Assembly (NCBI RefSeq): GCF_002285285.1 | Contig: NZ_NSJF01000005.1 | Location: 62,001 to 126,000 of the forward strand | Length of the DNA: 64,000 nucleotides | DNA from: Vandammella animalimorsus | Lineage (GTDB): Bacteria; Pseudomonadota; Gammaproteobacteria; Burkholderiales; Burkholderiaceae_C | Direction of reading: 5' to 3' | Shown here: positions 32,945 to 41,201 of the stretch, in pieces | How positions within the stretch are numbered: the stretch's first letter is position 1 | Layout: each line of letters opens with the position of its first letter | Notes under the pieces: generated by a model | Told to the model about the DNA's origin: nothing | The model's database searches: none | The model's input: only the letters and a program-made list of their open reading frames with translations | Position numbers and translations under genes: made by a program

Positions 32945-35026
32945 TCAATACGCCCAGGTCACCGTCAGCCCCAGGCTTCTGCCCGGCGCCACTTGCGCAA
33001 AGCTGCCCAGCGGGCCGTAGGCAAAGCCATAGCTGCGGTAGCGTTTGTCCGTCAGGTTGTGCGCGTAAAGGCTCAGCTCCAGTTGGGGCGATGGGCTCCA
33101 GGCCAGTGCGGCGTCCACCAGGGTGTAGGCCTTTTGCTTGAGCGCATTGGCGCTGTCGAAATAGTGAGCGCCGGTGTGGCGCAGGCGCAGTTGTGGGCGC
33201 AGCGTGGTCTGGCCCAGTGGCACGCGGCCCGTGGCGCTCAGGCTCAGACCATGGCTGGGGGTGAAGGGGACGCGGTTGCGCCCGCAGCCTTGGCAACTGC
33301 TGGCGCTGTAGCGCCGAAAGCGCGCCTGGTTGACGAAGCCCGAGGCCGCCAGCGTCCAAGCCGGGCTGGCGCGCCACTGGGCCGATAGTTCCAGACCGCT
33401 GGAGCGGGTATCGCCGACGTTTTTCAGGGTTTGGGTGCCCATCTGGCTGTCGCCGTAGAGCTGGGCGTCGCGCGTGGCGATGCGGTAGAGCGCCAGTTGC
33501 AAACGCAGCCTGTCGGTGCTGTAGCGCGCGCCTGCTTCGATGCTGGTGGAGCGCTCGCGGTCAAAGCCTTCGGCATCGGCCAGGCTGGTGGGCGCGAGGT
33601 TGTAGCCCGCTGGCTTGTAGCCTTGCGCCAGGTTGAGGTAGCCGCGCCAGGCGCTGCTGAACTGGTAGCCCGCGGCCAGATGGCCCAAAGTGGTGTGCTC
33701 GCGCGTGCGGCGCTGGCCTGCGATGGGGCTGCCCATCATGTGCCCTTCGAAATGGGTGCGGGCGCTGTCGCGCGAGAAGCGCAGCCCGCCAGTGAGATCC
33801 AGCTTTGGGGTAAGGCGCCAGGTGATGTCGCCGTAGGCGGCCAGGGTTTCGCTGCGGTTGTGCGAGTGGCTTTGCAGCATGGGGCTGTGTACGGGCAAAA
33901 CGAAGTCGATGGTGTAGTCGCGCTGCTGGCGCACGTCCTGCCGGTACAGGCCGAACACGCCATTCCAGCGCCGCGCAACGCCAGCCCGGGTGGCCAGGCG
34001 CAGTTCCTGCACGTTTTGCCGCCAGTGCTCGGGCTGCCAGGAATATTGCATGGCAAAGGGAAATTGCCGCGCATCCAGGTGCAGCCGCTGCGTGCTGGCA
34101 ATGGCGCTGAGTTGCCAGTCCTGCCACTGGTACTGGCCTGAGCCGGTGAGGCTGTTGGTGCAGCGCTGCTGGCGCACTTCGCGCCAGGCTTCGGGCAGGC
34201 CGGGCATGGTATAGGCGGTGCGTGCGTCGATGGCGTCGAAAGGGGTGTAAACGTCTTGCTGGCCGCGCATGCAGTCGCGCGCGGCGGCAAGGCCCAGCTC
34301 CCAGGGGGCAGCGGCGGGCGCCAGCCGCAGCTTGAGCCGACCGGCGCGCGAGCGCGAGCCGCCCAGATCAGAGCCGAGCACGTCGCTGTGCAAAGGGCCG
34401 CTCGTGCGCTGGCTGGACAGCGAGGCGGCGCCGTAGAGCAGATCGCGCACCAGCGGGCCGGAGATGTTGGCCTGCGCCTGGTGCCCGCGGTGGCTGGCTA
34501 CGCCAGCGCGCAGCAGCGCCTGCGCGCTGTTGTCCGGCTGGCGCGTGACGATGTTGAGCACGCCGCCCTGGGCGCTTTTGCCGTAGAGCGTGCCTTGCGG
34601 GCCTTTGAGCAGTTCCACCTGCTCGGCGTCCAGCAGCGATTGCAGCGCGGCGGTGGGCACCTGCGGCACGCCATCGACGTACACCGTCAGCGCCGGGTTG
34701 TAGAAGTCTTGCGCCGAGGTCACGCCGCGCAGCGTGATTTGCGGGTAGAGCTGGCTGCCGCTGTAGGCCATTTGCAGCTCGGGGAACACGCGCCCCAGCT
34801 CCTGCGTGCTGGCAACCTGGGCGTCCTCCAGCGCCCAACGGCTGGCGACGCTGGCGGCGCCGTTGAGTTGTTCCAGCTCGGCGTCGCGCTTGCTGGCCGA
34901 GACGACGACGGCGGGCAGCGTGGCCGCCTCGCGGTCTGGCTGCGCGCTGTCGCCCGCTTGCGTGGCATACGCTGGCAGCAGCGCCAGGCTGAGGCAGCAC
35001 AAGACAAAAGGTGGATGAAGGCGCAT
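32945..35026 (-). CDS. TonB-dependent receptor, FyuA/yersiniabactin receptor-like
   Basis: The 693-residue outer-membrane receptor has a signal peptide ending AYATQA. The plug carries PAVVVSASKRDAELEQLNGA (TonB box), LYPQITLRGVTSAQDFYNPA, DGVPQVPTAALQSL and LLKGPQGTLYGKSAQGGVLN. The barrel ends in LTVTWAY. Length and plug fit the FyuA-type group for phenolate-thiazoline siderophores. The ATG is only three bases after the stop of the ABC gene upstream, and its ribosome site (CAGGAG) lies in that gene, so it is the last member of a tightly coupled uptake operon. Two Cys-rich turns (SSCQGCGRN) in the barrel are unusual. Confidence 0.87.
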   Translation of the reverse strand: MRLHPPFVLCCLSLALLPAYATQAGDSAQPDREAATLPAVVVSASKRDAELEQLNGAASVASRWALEDAQVASTQELGRVFPELQMAYSGSQLYPQITLRGVTSAQDFYNPALTVYVDGVPQVPTAALQSLLDAEQVELLKGPQGTLYGKSAQGGVLNIVTRQPDNSAQALLRAGVASHRGHQAQANISGPLVRDLLYGAASLSSQRTSGPLHSDVLGSDLGGSRSRAGRLKLRLAPAAAPWELGLAAARDCMRGQQDVYTPFDAIDARTAYTMPGLPEAWREVRQQRCTNSLTGSGQYQWQDWQLSAIASTQRLHLDARQFPFAMQYSWQPEHWRQNVQELRLATRAGVARRWNGVFGLYRQDVRQQRDYTIDFVLPVHSPMLQSHSHNRSETLAAYGDITWRLTPKLDLTGGLRFSRDSARTHFEGHMMGSPIAGQRRTREHTTLGHLAAGYQFSSAWRGYLNLAQGYKPAGYNLAPTSLADAEGFDRERSTSIEAGARYSTDRLRLQLALYRIATRDAQLYGDSQMGTQTLKNVGDTRSSGLELSAQWRASPAWTLAASGFVNQARFRRYSASSCQGCGRNRVPFTPSHGLSLSATGRVPLGQTTLRPQLRLRHTGAHYFDSANALKQKAYTLVDAALAWSPSPQLELSLYAHNLTDKRYRSYGFAYGPLGSFAQVAPGRSLGLTVTWAY

Positions 35027-35029
35027 GGT

Positions 35030-36865
35030 TCAGTCTCCTGTCGGTGAGGGGTTATGGGGGGATTGGCGGGATGGGCAAGATTCGGGCGCGCCGTGGGCGC
35101 TCCAGTGCTTGGCGCTTTCGCTGGCGCGCCACATGCGGGCGTAGCGCCCGTTGCCCGCGAGCAATTGCGCATGCCGGCCGCGCTCGGTGATGCGGCCGTC
35201 GTCCAGCACCAGAATCTGGTCGGCAGCGGCGATGGTGCTGAGGCGATGGGCGATCACGATCACGGTGCGGCTGCGCACCAGCGCGTCGATGGCGGCCTGG
35301 ACGGCGATTTCGCTTTCGGTATCCAGCGCGGCGGTGGGTTCGTCGAGGATGACGATGGGCGCGTCCTTGAGCATGGCGCGGGCAATGCTGATGCGCTGGC
35401 GTTCGCCGCCCGAGAGCCGCGCGCCGATCTCGCCCACGCGGGTGTCATAGCCTTGCGGCAATCGGCTGATGAACTCGTGGCAGCAGGCCGCTTGCGCCGC
35501 AGCGCGCACCTGCGCGTCGCTCGCCTCGGGCCTGGCCATGCGGATGTTGGCCAGGATGCTGTCGTCAAACAGATACACCTCCTGGAACACCACGGAAATC
35601 ATCCCGTTGAGCTGCTCTGGCGTCAGGGCGCGCAGATCGGCGCCGCCGATGGTGATGCGCCCGGCCTGTGGATCGGCATGGCGCAGCAGCAGGCGCGCCA
35701 GCGTGCTTTTGCCGCTGCCCGAGGGGCCAACCAGCGCGGTCAGGCTGCGCTCTGGCAATTGGGCGCTGATGCCGTGCAAGGTCTGCGCGCTGGCATTGGC
35801 ATAGCGAAAGTCCACGTTTTCGATGGCGATGGCAAAGCCTTGCGGCTGGGCCGCTGGCGTGGCCTGTGGCAAGGCGGCGATGCGCAGCAGGGCGTCGATC
35901 TTGCCCAGCGCCGCTTCAATCAGGTCGATGACCTTGGCGTACAGCACGAAGTTGGCCAATGGCTCGCCAAAGCGCACGGCCAGCACCATCAGGGCCGCGA
36001 GAATGGCGGTATCGAGCGCGCCTGCGGTGACCAGCAGCGCGCCCGCGCACACCACCAGCAGCACGGCCAGCTCCATCACGGCGGCCAGCGCCAGATTGGG
36101 CCTGGCGCCTTTTTGCAGGCCGATGGTTTGCACGGCCTCCAGTTGCTCGATGCTGGCTTGCAGGCGTTGCGCGCCTTCGCCGGTGCAACAGGCCGCGCGC
36201 CAGGCGGGCAAGCCCTGGATGTATTCGAGCGCATCGGCGCTGGCGCGAGCGTCGGCCTCGGCCAACATGCGCATGCCGCGCCCGAAGGCCGGCCGCCGCC
36301 AGCGGTACAACGGCACGAGCAGCGGAAACACCAACAGCAACAGCAGGCCCATGCGCCAGTCGAAGTACAGCGCGGCCAGGGCCACGACCACGGGGGTCAA
36401 CAGGGCGTTGGCCATCATCTGGGCCACGGTCAGCAGATAGCTGAGGTTTTCATCCACCCCGCCCAGCAGTGCAGCGTGGACTTCGCCCGCGCGGCGGCTT
36501 TGCAGCTCTTGCAGTGGGATACGGCGCAGTTGCTCGCCCAGGGCGGTGCGCAGCTCGTGGCTGTTTTGCACCATGTCGCCGCCGTAGTCGAAGGCCATGG
36601 CGCGCCAGCGCAATGCCATGCTGGCGATCATGGCCAGCGTCATGGCGACCAACCAGGGCCAGGCGGCACGCCAGTCGGGCGCGGGCATCAGGGCCTGGAA
36701 CAAGGGCATCAGGCAGGCCAGGGCCAGCCCCTGGGTGGCGCTGGCCAGCGCCAGGGCGATCAGGCTGGCGCGCAGGCGCGGCGCGCGCGAGCGGGCGCTG
36801 TGCATCAGTTGCCGCCAGGTCTGGCGCAAGGGGGTGATGCGAGGGGCGGACGCGGCGCGGTTCAT
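35030..36865 (-). CDS. YbtQ-like fused ABC transporter (siderophore import, exporter fold)
   Basis: The 611-residue protein has six transmembrane helices (residues 25-330) fused to an ATPase domain. That domain has Walker [17 protein letters not shown], the Q-loop [11 protein letters not shown], signature [17 protein letters not shown], Walker [13 protein letters not shown] and the H-loop IAHRL. The segment [21 protein letters not shown] and the [21 protein letters not shown] start recall YbtQ, which pairs with YbtP to import ferric yersiniabactin. The ATG overlaps the previous gene by four bases (ATGA) after AAGGAGAG. It should form a heterodimer with the 36862-38661 product in the inner membrane. 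Confidence 0.87.
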   Translation of the reverse strand: MNRAASAPRITPLRQTWRQLMHSARSRAPRLRASLIALALASATQGLALACLMPLFQALMPAPDWRAAWPWLVAMTLAMIASMALRWRAMAFDYGGDMVQNSHELRTALGEQLRRIPLQELQSRRAGEVHAALLGGVDENLSYLLTVAQMMANALLTPVVVALAALYFDWRMGLLLLLVFPLLVPLYRWRRPAFGRGMRMLAEADARASADALEYIQGLPAWRAACCTGEGAQRLQASIEQLEAVQTIGLQKGARPNLALAAVMELAVLLVVCAGALLVTAGALDTAILAALMVLAVRFGEPLANFVLYAKVIDLIEAALGKIDALLRIAALPQATPAAQPQGFAIAIENVDFRYANASAQTLHGISAQLPERSLTALVGPSGSGKSTLARLLLRHADPQAGRITIGGADLRALTPEQLNGMISVVFQEVYLFDDSILANIRMARPEASDAQVRAAAQAACCHEFISRLPQGYDTRVGEIGARLSGGERQRISIARAMLKDAPIVILDEPTAALDTESEIAVQAAIDALVRSRTVIVIAHRLSTIAAADQILVLDDGRITERGRHAQLLAGNGRYARMWRASESAKHWSAHGAPESCPSRQSPHNPSPTGD

Positions 36866-38661
36866 GCCTGCTCTCCTTGTCGGCGTGATGCATGGCTTGC
36901 CGCATGATTGCCCGACAAGGCCCAGTCGCGCGCCTGTTCATGGTTGCGCCACAGGCGGGCGTACAGGCCGCCCTGCGCCAGCAAGTCGTCATGGCGGCCT
37001 TGCTCGGCCAGCCGCCCTTGCTGGAACACCAGAATCTGATCGGCCGTGCGAATGGTGGGCAGGCGGTGCGCCACCATCAGCACGGTTTTGCCGCGCATGA
37101 GTTGCGCCAGCGCGGCCACTATGGCGGCTTCGTTTTCCGCATCGGCGTAGGCCGTGGCCTCGTCCAGCATCAGAATCGGGCGGTTCTGCAAAATGGCCCG
37201 CGCAATGGCGATGCGCTGGCGCTGCCCGCCAGAAAGGCGCACGCCGCGCTCGCCCGCCTGCGTGTCATAGCCCTGCGGCAAGGCCTCGATGAATGCGTGC
37301 GCCTGGGCGCAGCGGGCGGCGGCGATCACCTCCTCCATCGTGGCCTCTGGCACGCCCAGCCGGATGTTGTTGGCGATGCTGTCGGCCAGCAGAAAAACGT
37401 CCTGAAACACGAAGCCGACCTGACGCATCAGCACATCGGGTTGCATGTGGCGCACGTCCACGCCGCCGACCAGAATGCGCCCGGCGCTCACATCCCAGAA
37501 ACGCGGGATGAGTTGCGCCACGGTGCTTTTGCCCGCGCCCGATGGGCCAACCAGCGCGGTGACGCTGCCCGGCGGCGCCCGAAAGCCCACGCCCTGCAAG
37601 GCCAGCGGGCCATCGTCGCCGTAGCGGAAATCGACCTGCTCGAACACCACGCTGGCGTCGCGCGGCGTTTGCGCCTGACCCGGCGCGGGCAAGGGCAGCG
37701 GCGGCAGTTGCAGGATTTCATGGATGCGTTGGATGCTCATCTGCGTCTTGCCGATCAGGTGGCGCAGCGCCATCAGCGGCATCAGCGCCTCGGCCATGCC
37801 CGTGCCGATCAGCAGCGCGGCCAGCCAGGGCGCGGCATCGAGCCTGCCTTGCGCCAGCAGCCATGCGCCCAGCCACAGCAGCGCCGCCAGGGTGGGCAAG
37901 GGGCTGAGGATGATTTGCGACAGACGCGAGGGCAGCCCTGCCATGCGGTACCAGCGCAGCAGCACGGCGCGGTAGTCCTCCAGGGCGCGCTGGTAGCGCC
38001 CAAAGGTGGTCGCGCCGGTGTCGAAGCTGCGCACCACCGGCATGGCCTGCACGTACTCCACCACCGCGCGGGCCACGCGCTCGCCAGCCGCGTGGTAGCG
38101 ACGCATCATCTGGGCGCTGCCGCGCCAGGCCAGCGCTACGGTGGTCATGCCGATGCCCAGCACGGCCGTGGCAGCCAGCGCCAGCCGCCAATCCAGCGCG
38201 TACAGCAGCACGCCGGTCAACAGCGGCGCGGCATAGGCCCGCGCATACAGGGGCGTGGCATCGGCCACGAAAACATGCAGGGATTTGACGTCCTCCATCA
38301 GCACCTTGGTCAACGCGGCGCTGCCCAGTTGCTGCACCTGGCCCAGCGGCACCTGGGCCAGATGGCCCGCCAGCGTGGTGCGCAGCAACGCCTCCAGGCG
38401 AAAGGCCGCGCAGTGCGAGACATGCGAGGCCCGCAGGCGCAGCGTGAAGGCCAGCACCGTCAGCAGCAGGCAGACCAGCAACGGTTGCCACGGGTACTGC
38501 CGGGGCGTTTGCAGCAGGGCGTGCATGGCCCAGGCCAGGGCCGCCATCGCGCCCAGCACCGTGGCCGAAGCGATGGCGGACCAGGCCATGGCGCGGCGGA
38601 TGCGGCCTTGCACCGGGCGCATGATGGCCCAGGCGCTGGGCCGGGTGGTGTTCTGGCTCAT
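36862..38661 (-). CDS. YbtP-like fused ABC transporter (siderophore import, exporter fold)
   Basis: The 599-residue protein has an N-terminal six-helix membrane domain and a C-terminal ATPase domain with Walker A VGPSGAGKSTVAQLIP, the Q-loop VFQDVFLLADSI, signature RLSGGQRQRIAIARAIL, Walker B LMLDEATAYAD and the H-loop VAHRLPT. Walker B ends in ATA rather than PTS/PTA, as in the YbtP/IrtA group. The start MSQNTTRPSAWAIMRPVQGR overlaps the MFS stop as ATGA and follows AGGAGC. It is the partner of the YbtQ-like protein. An upstream open extension in the MFS gene is a shadow frame. Confidence 0.87.
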   Translation of the reverse strand: MSQNTTRPSAWAIMRPVQGRIRRAMAWSAIASATVLGAMAALAWAMHALLQTPRQYPWQPLLVCLLLTVLAFTLRLRASHVSHCAAFRLEALLRTTLAGHLAQVPLGQVQQLGSAALTKVLMEDVKSLHVFVADATPLYARAYAAPLLTGVLLYALDWRLALAATAVLGIGMTTVALAWRGSAQMMRRYHAAGERVARAVVEYVQAMPVVRSFDTGATTFGRYQRALEDYRAVLLRWYRMAGLPSRLSQIILSPLPTLAALLWLGAWLLAQGRLDAAPWLAALLIGTGMAEALMPLMALRHLIGKTQMSIQRIHEILQLPPLPLPAPGQAQTPRDASVVFEQVDFRYGDDGPLALQGVGFRAPPGSVTALVGPSGAGKSTVAQLIPRFWDVSAGRILVGGVDVRHMQPDVLMRQVGFVFQDVFLLADSIANNIRLGVPEATMEEVIAAARCAQAHAFIEALPQGYDTQAGERGVRLSGGQRQRIAIARAILQNRPILMLDEATAYADAENEAAIVAALAQLMRGKTVLMVAHRLPTIRTADQILVFQQGRLAEQGRHDDLLAQGGLYARLWRNHEQARDWALSGNHAASHASRRQGEQA

Positions 38662-39950
38662 GGCGCGGCTCCTGCATTGGCGGCGCTGTCTTGGTTCTGG
38701 CGTGCTTGCTGCTTCACCTGATGGCTCACCCGCACCATGGCCAGCGCCGCCAGCAAGGCCGCCAGCGCAAAACAGGCGGCGTAGCCCAGGCGCTGCGACA
38801 GCCAGCCGCCCAGCACGCCGCCGGCCAGCGCCAGCAGCGCATCGGCGCTTTGGCACAGCGTGAAATCCACCCCCGGCTGCAAGGGCGAAGCCAAGCCCAT
38901 CAAGGCCGCATACAACGCCACCCACAGGCAGGCCATGACGGTGAACATCAAGCCAATCAGCGCCACAAGAACCGCTGCGCTGGCGCTCGCCTCGGGCCGC
39001 GCCGCCAGCGTCAATGCCGCCAGCACGATGGCCTTGCAGCACATCGCCACAGCCACGGCGCGCCAGCCGGGGCAGCGCCGCACCAGCAAGCCGCCCACAA
39101 TCGCGCCGCCCAGGCCAGCGCTCAGCTGCAGCGTGCCGAACACCCACCCCACCTGCTGCAAGTCCATGCCACGGTCGAGCAACAACGGCCCGAACATGCC
39201 CAGCGACAGCCGCACGCCCGCACTGCACAGCAACAACAGCATCAGGCCCGTGCGCAGCTCTGGGCGGCGCAGCGCGTGGGCGATGCCGGGGCGGTGCGCC
39301 AAGGTCTGGCAGGCAGGGCCGGCTGGCTCGCGCAGCATCAGCATGGGCAAGCTCAGCAACGCCATGAGCACGGCCGTCAGGCACAGCGCCATTGGCCAGC
39401 CCAGTCGGCCTGCGAGCAGCAAAAATCCGCCCGCGCCCAGCATCGCGCCCACATAACTGCCGCCCACCTGCACGGCATTGCCCCAGCCGCGCCAGCGCGC
39501 GCTGAGCTGCTCCACGGCAAAGCCGTCACAGGCCACGTCCGCCGTGGCGGCCAGCAGCGCGGCCAGCAGCAGTGCCGCCAGAATCCAGGGCGCGTGCGCA
39601 CTCAACGTCAGTGGCAGCAGCAGGCCCGCCAGCCCCAACGCCGCCAGCACGGCGGCCATCAGCCATTGCCCGGTCAGCACCAGGGCGCGCGAGCGCCGTT
39701 GCGTTTGCCCGGCAGGCAGACGCCAGCGTTCAATGTGGGGCGCCCAGAAAAAACGCAGCCCCCAGGGCGCCCACAGCAAGGCCGTCAGCCCCGCCACGGT
39801 CAGCGAGGCCCCAGCATCGCGCAGCAGTGTGGGCAAGGCCTGCGTGACCAGCCCGGTGACGATGGTTTGCGTGACGTACACCGCGCCAATGGCGGCCAGC
39901 ACATGCGGCCAGCCTGGCGGGATGCAGTGGGGTGAAGGGGAGGTGCCCAT
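38658..39950 (-). CDS. MFS transporter, YbtX/AmpG-like
   Basis: The 430-residue product (444 if the ATG at 39992 is used) has about twelve transmembrane segments, for example VLAAIGAVYVTQTIVTGLV and ILAALLLAALLAATADVACD. The TADVACDGFAVEQL and GWGNAVQVGGSYVG blocks are typical of the AmpG/YbtX branch of the major facilitator superfamily. As first gene of an operon with two YbtPQ-like ABC genes and a FyuA-like receptor, it is the counterpart of YbtX. The precise role of YbtX is unclear; it may take up or export the siderophore. Start choice is uncertain because neither ATG has a good ribosome site. Confidence 0.83.
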   Translation of the reverse strand: MGTSPSPHCIPPGWPHVLAAIGAVYVTQTIVTGLVTQALPTLLRDAGASLTVAGLTALLWAPWGLRFFWAPHIERWRLPAGQTQRRSRALVLTGQWLMAAVLAALGLAGLLLPLTLSAHAPWILAALLLAALLAATADVACDGFAVEQLSARWRGWGNAVQVGGSYVGAMLGAGGFLLLAGRLGWPMALCLTAVLMALLSLPMLMLREPAGPACQTLAHRPGIAHALRRPELRTGLMLLLLCSAGVRLSLGMFGPLLLDRGMDLQQVGWVFGTLQLSAGLGGAIVGGLLVRRCPGWRAVAVAMCCKAIVLAALTLAARPEASASAAVLVALIGLMFTVMACLWVALYAALMGLASPLQPGVDFTLCQSADALLALAGGVLGGWLSQRLGYAACFALAALLAALAMVRVSHQVKQQARQNQDSAANAGAAP

Positions 39951-40120
39951 GGGCGAAAGCGGCGGCGGAACAACGGGAAACGGATCGGCCATTGCAAACC
40001 GCGGCTGCGCGCATGGCGCGGATGACCTGGATGCTGAACTGCCATCTGCACCTGCCGATGCGCCTGCGGGCCGCGCCAAGCCTGCCGGGGAGCGCGCCAT
40101 ACAATCGTTTGCAATTGCAT

Positions 40121-40139
40121 GCGAATGCGTATCATCTTG
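40121..40139. promoter_or_regulatory. Candidate Fur box between divergent siderophore-uptake genes
   Basis: GCGAATGCGTATCATCTTG matches the 19-base Fur consensus (GATAATGATAATCATTATC) at 11 positions, including AATG and ATCAT. It lies 55 bases before the AraC-type start and about 170 bases before the MFS start, where iron-dependent repression of both would be expected. It is only a moderate match. Confidence 0.4.
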
Positions 40140-40193
40140 CGAGCCATTCGGGCCGATGCGCGGTTTCGGGGCGGAATTTGTCGATTACGGAAA

Positions 40194-41165
40194 ATGCCTA
40201 TGCACACACGCAATGCACCAGTGCAAGACCCGGCCCGGCTGATGGATAGCGCCTTGGGCGGCGTGCCCCAGGCTTGGCGGCAGGCCATTTGGCTGGAGCG
40301 CCCCAACGAGGGCATCAACCTTTGCGGCATGAATGGGCGGCCTGGCGAGGACTGGGCCTTTGAGTCCGCCTCGGCGCCTGCGCTGGCCTTGAGCATCCTG
40401 CTCGAAGGCCAGATGGAGGCCGCATTCGAGGATGGTGCCGTCTTTGGCCTGGGCGCGGGCCAGGCCTTGCTGATGGCCGCTGGCCAGCACACCCGCGGCT
40501 GGAACGTGCTCTCTGGCGCCGGGCCGTTTCGCCTGCTCAATCTGCACTTGAGCCCGCAGGCGCTGCGGGGCCTGACCGGCATGGGCATGCAGGACATGCA
40601 GGCCCTGCTGCGCCAGGCCCGCCATGGCATGCGCCACCTCGATGCCTGTGCAGCCGTGCTGCCAGTGTTCAGCCAGTTGCAGCGCATCGCCGTGGAGCTG
40701 GCGCGCCAGCAGGGCTGCTTGCCCGATTGCAAGGCCAAGAGCGCCTTGCTGTGCGCCAAGGCCGCCGAGGCCCTGGCCGCCGTGCTCCAGCATTGCAGCA
40801 TCGAGCAAGGCCACGGCCAATTGCGGCGCGCCGTACCGGCCGACCGGCCTCGGCTGCTGCGGGCCAATGCCCTGCTGGAGAGCGCCTGCGAGCAGCCCTG
40901 GAGCGTGGCCGCGCTGGCCCAGGCCGTGGGCCTGAACGAGAAACGCCTGCAAGCGGGTTTTCAGGCCCTATACGCATGCAGCGTGCACGAGCGCCTGACC
41001 GCCATCCGGCTGGATCTGGCCCAGAGCCTGCTGGCCCAGGGCCACTCCATCGCCCAGACCGCGCAGCGCTGCGGCTTTGGCAGCGCAAGCCATTTCAGCA
41101 AGGTCTTCAGCCGCCAGCTGGGAATGCCGCCCAGGCAGTGGGCCAGCGGCCAGCTGGGCCAATAG
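40194..41165 (+). CDS. AraC-family regulator of the siderophore uptake operon (YbtA-like)
   Basis: The 323-residue product has an N-terminal sensing region (residues 1-210) and a C-terminal AraC domain with PWSVAALAQAVGLNEKRLQAGF and SIAQTAQRCGFGSASHFSKVFS. It is divergent from the MFS-ABC-ABC-receptor operon, as ybtA is from ybtPQX. It most likely activates that operon, and perhaps represses itself, when the ferric siderophore is present. The ATG at 40194 is used; a second ATG follows two codons later. Upstream in-frame codons to 40119 cover the candidate Fur box and are unlikely to be translated. Confidence 0.86.
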   Translation: MPMHTRNAPVQDPARLMDSALGGVPQAWRQAIWLERPNEGINLCGMNGRPGEDWAFESASAPALALSILLEGQMEAAFEDGAVFGLGAGQALLMAAGQHTRGWNVLSGAGPFRLLNLHLSPQALRGLTGMGMQDMQALLRQARHGMRHLDACAAVLPVFSQLQRIAVELARQQGCLPDCKAKSALLCAKAAEALAAVLQHCSIEQGHGQLRRAVPADRPRLLRANALLESACEQPWSVAALAQAVGLNEKRLQAGFQALYACSVHERLTAIRLDLAQSLLAQGHSIAQTAQRCGFGSASHFSKVFSRQLGMPPRQWASGQLGQ

Positions 41166-41201
41166 CCTCCTACACCGTCATTTCCATCACTGTGACGGCG
41201 C

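Noticed and set aside
36862-39384. An N-terminally extended 840-residue ABC protein
   Set aside because: The extension is the MFS gene read in another frame. The ATG at 38661 with AGGAG and an ATGA overlap is the proper start.
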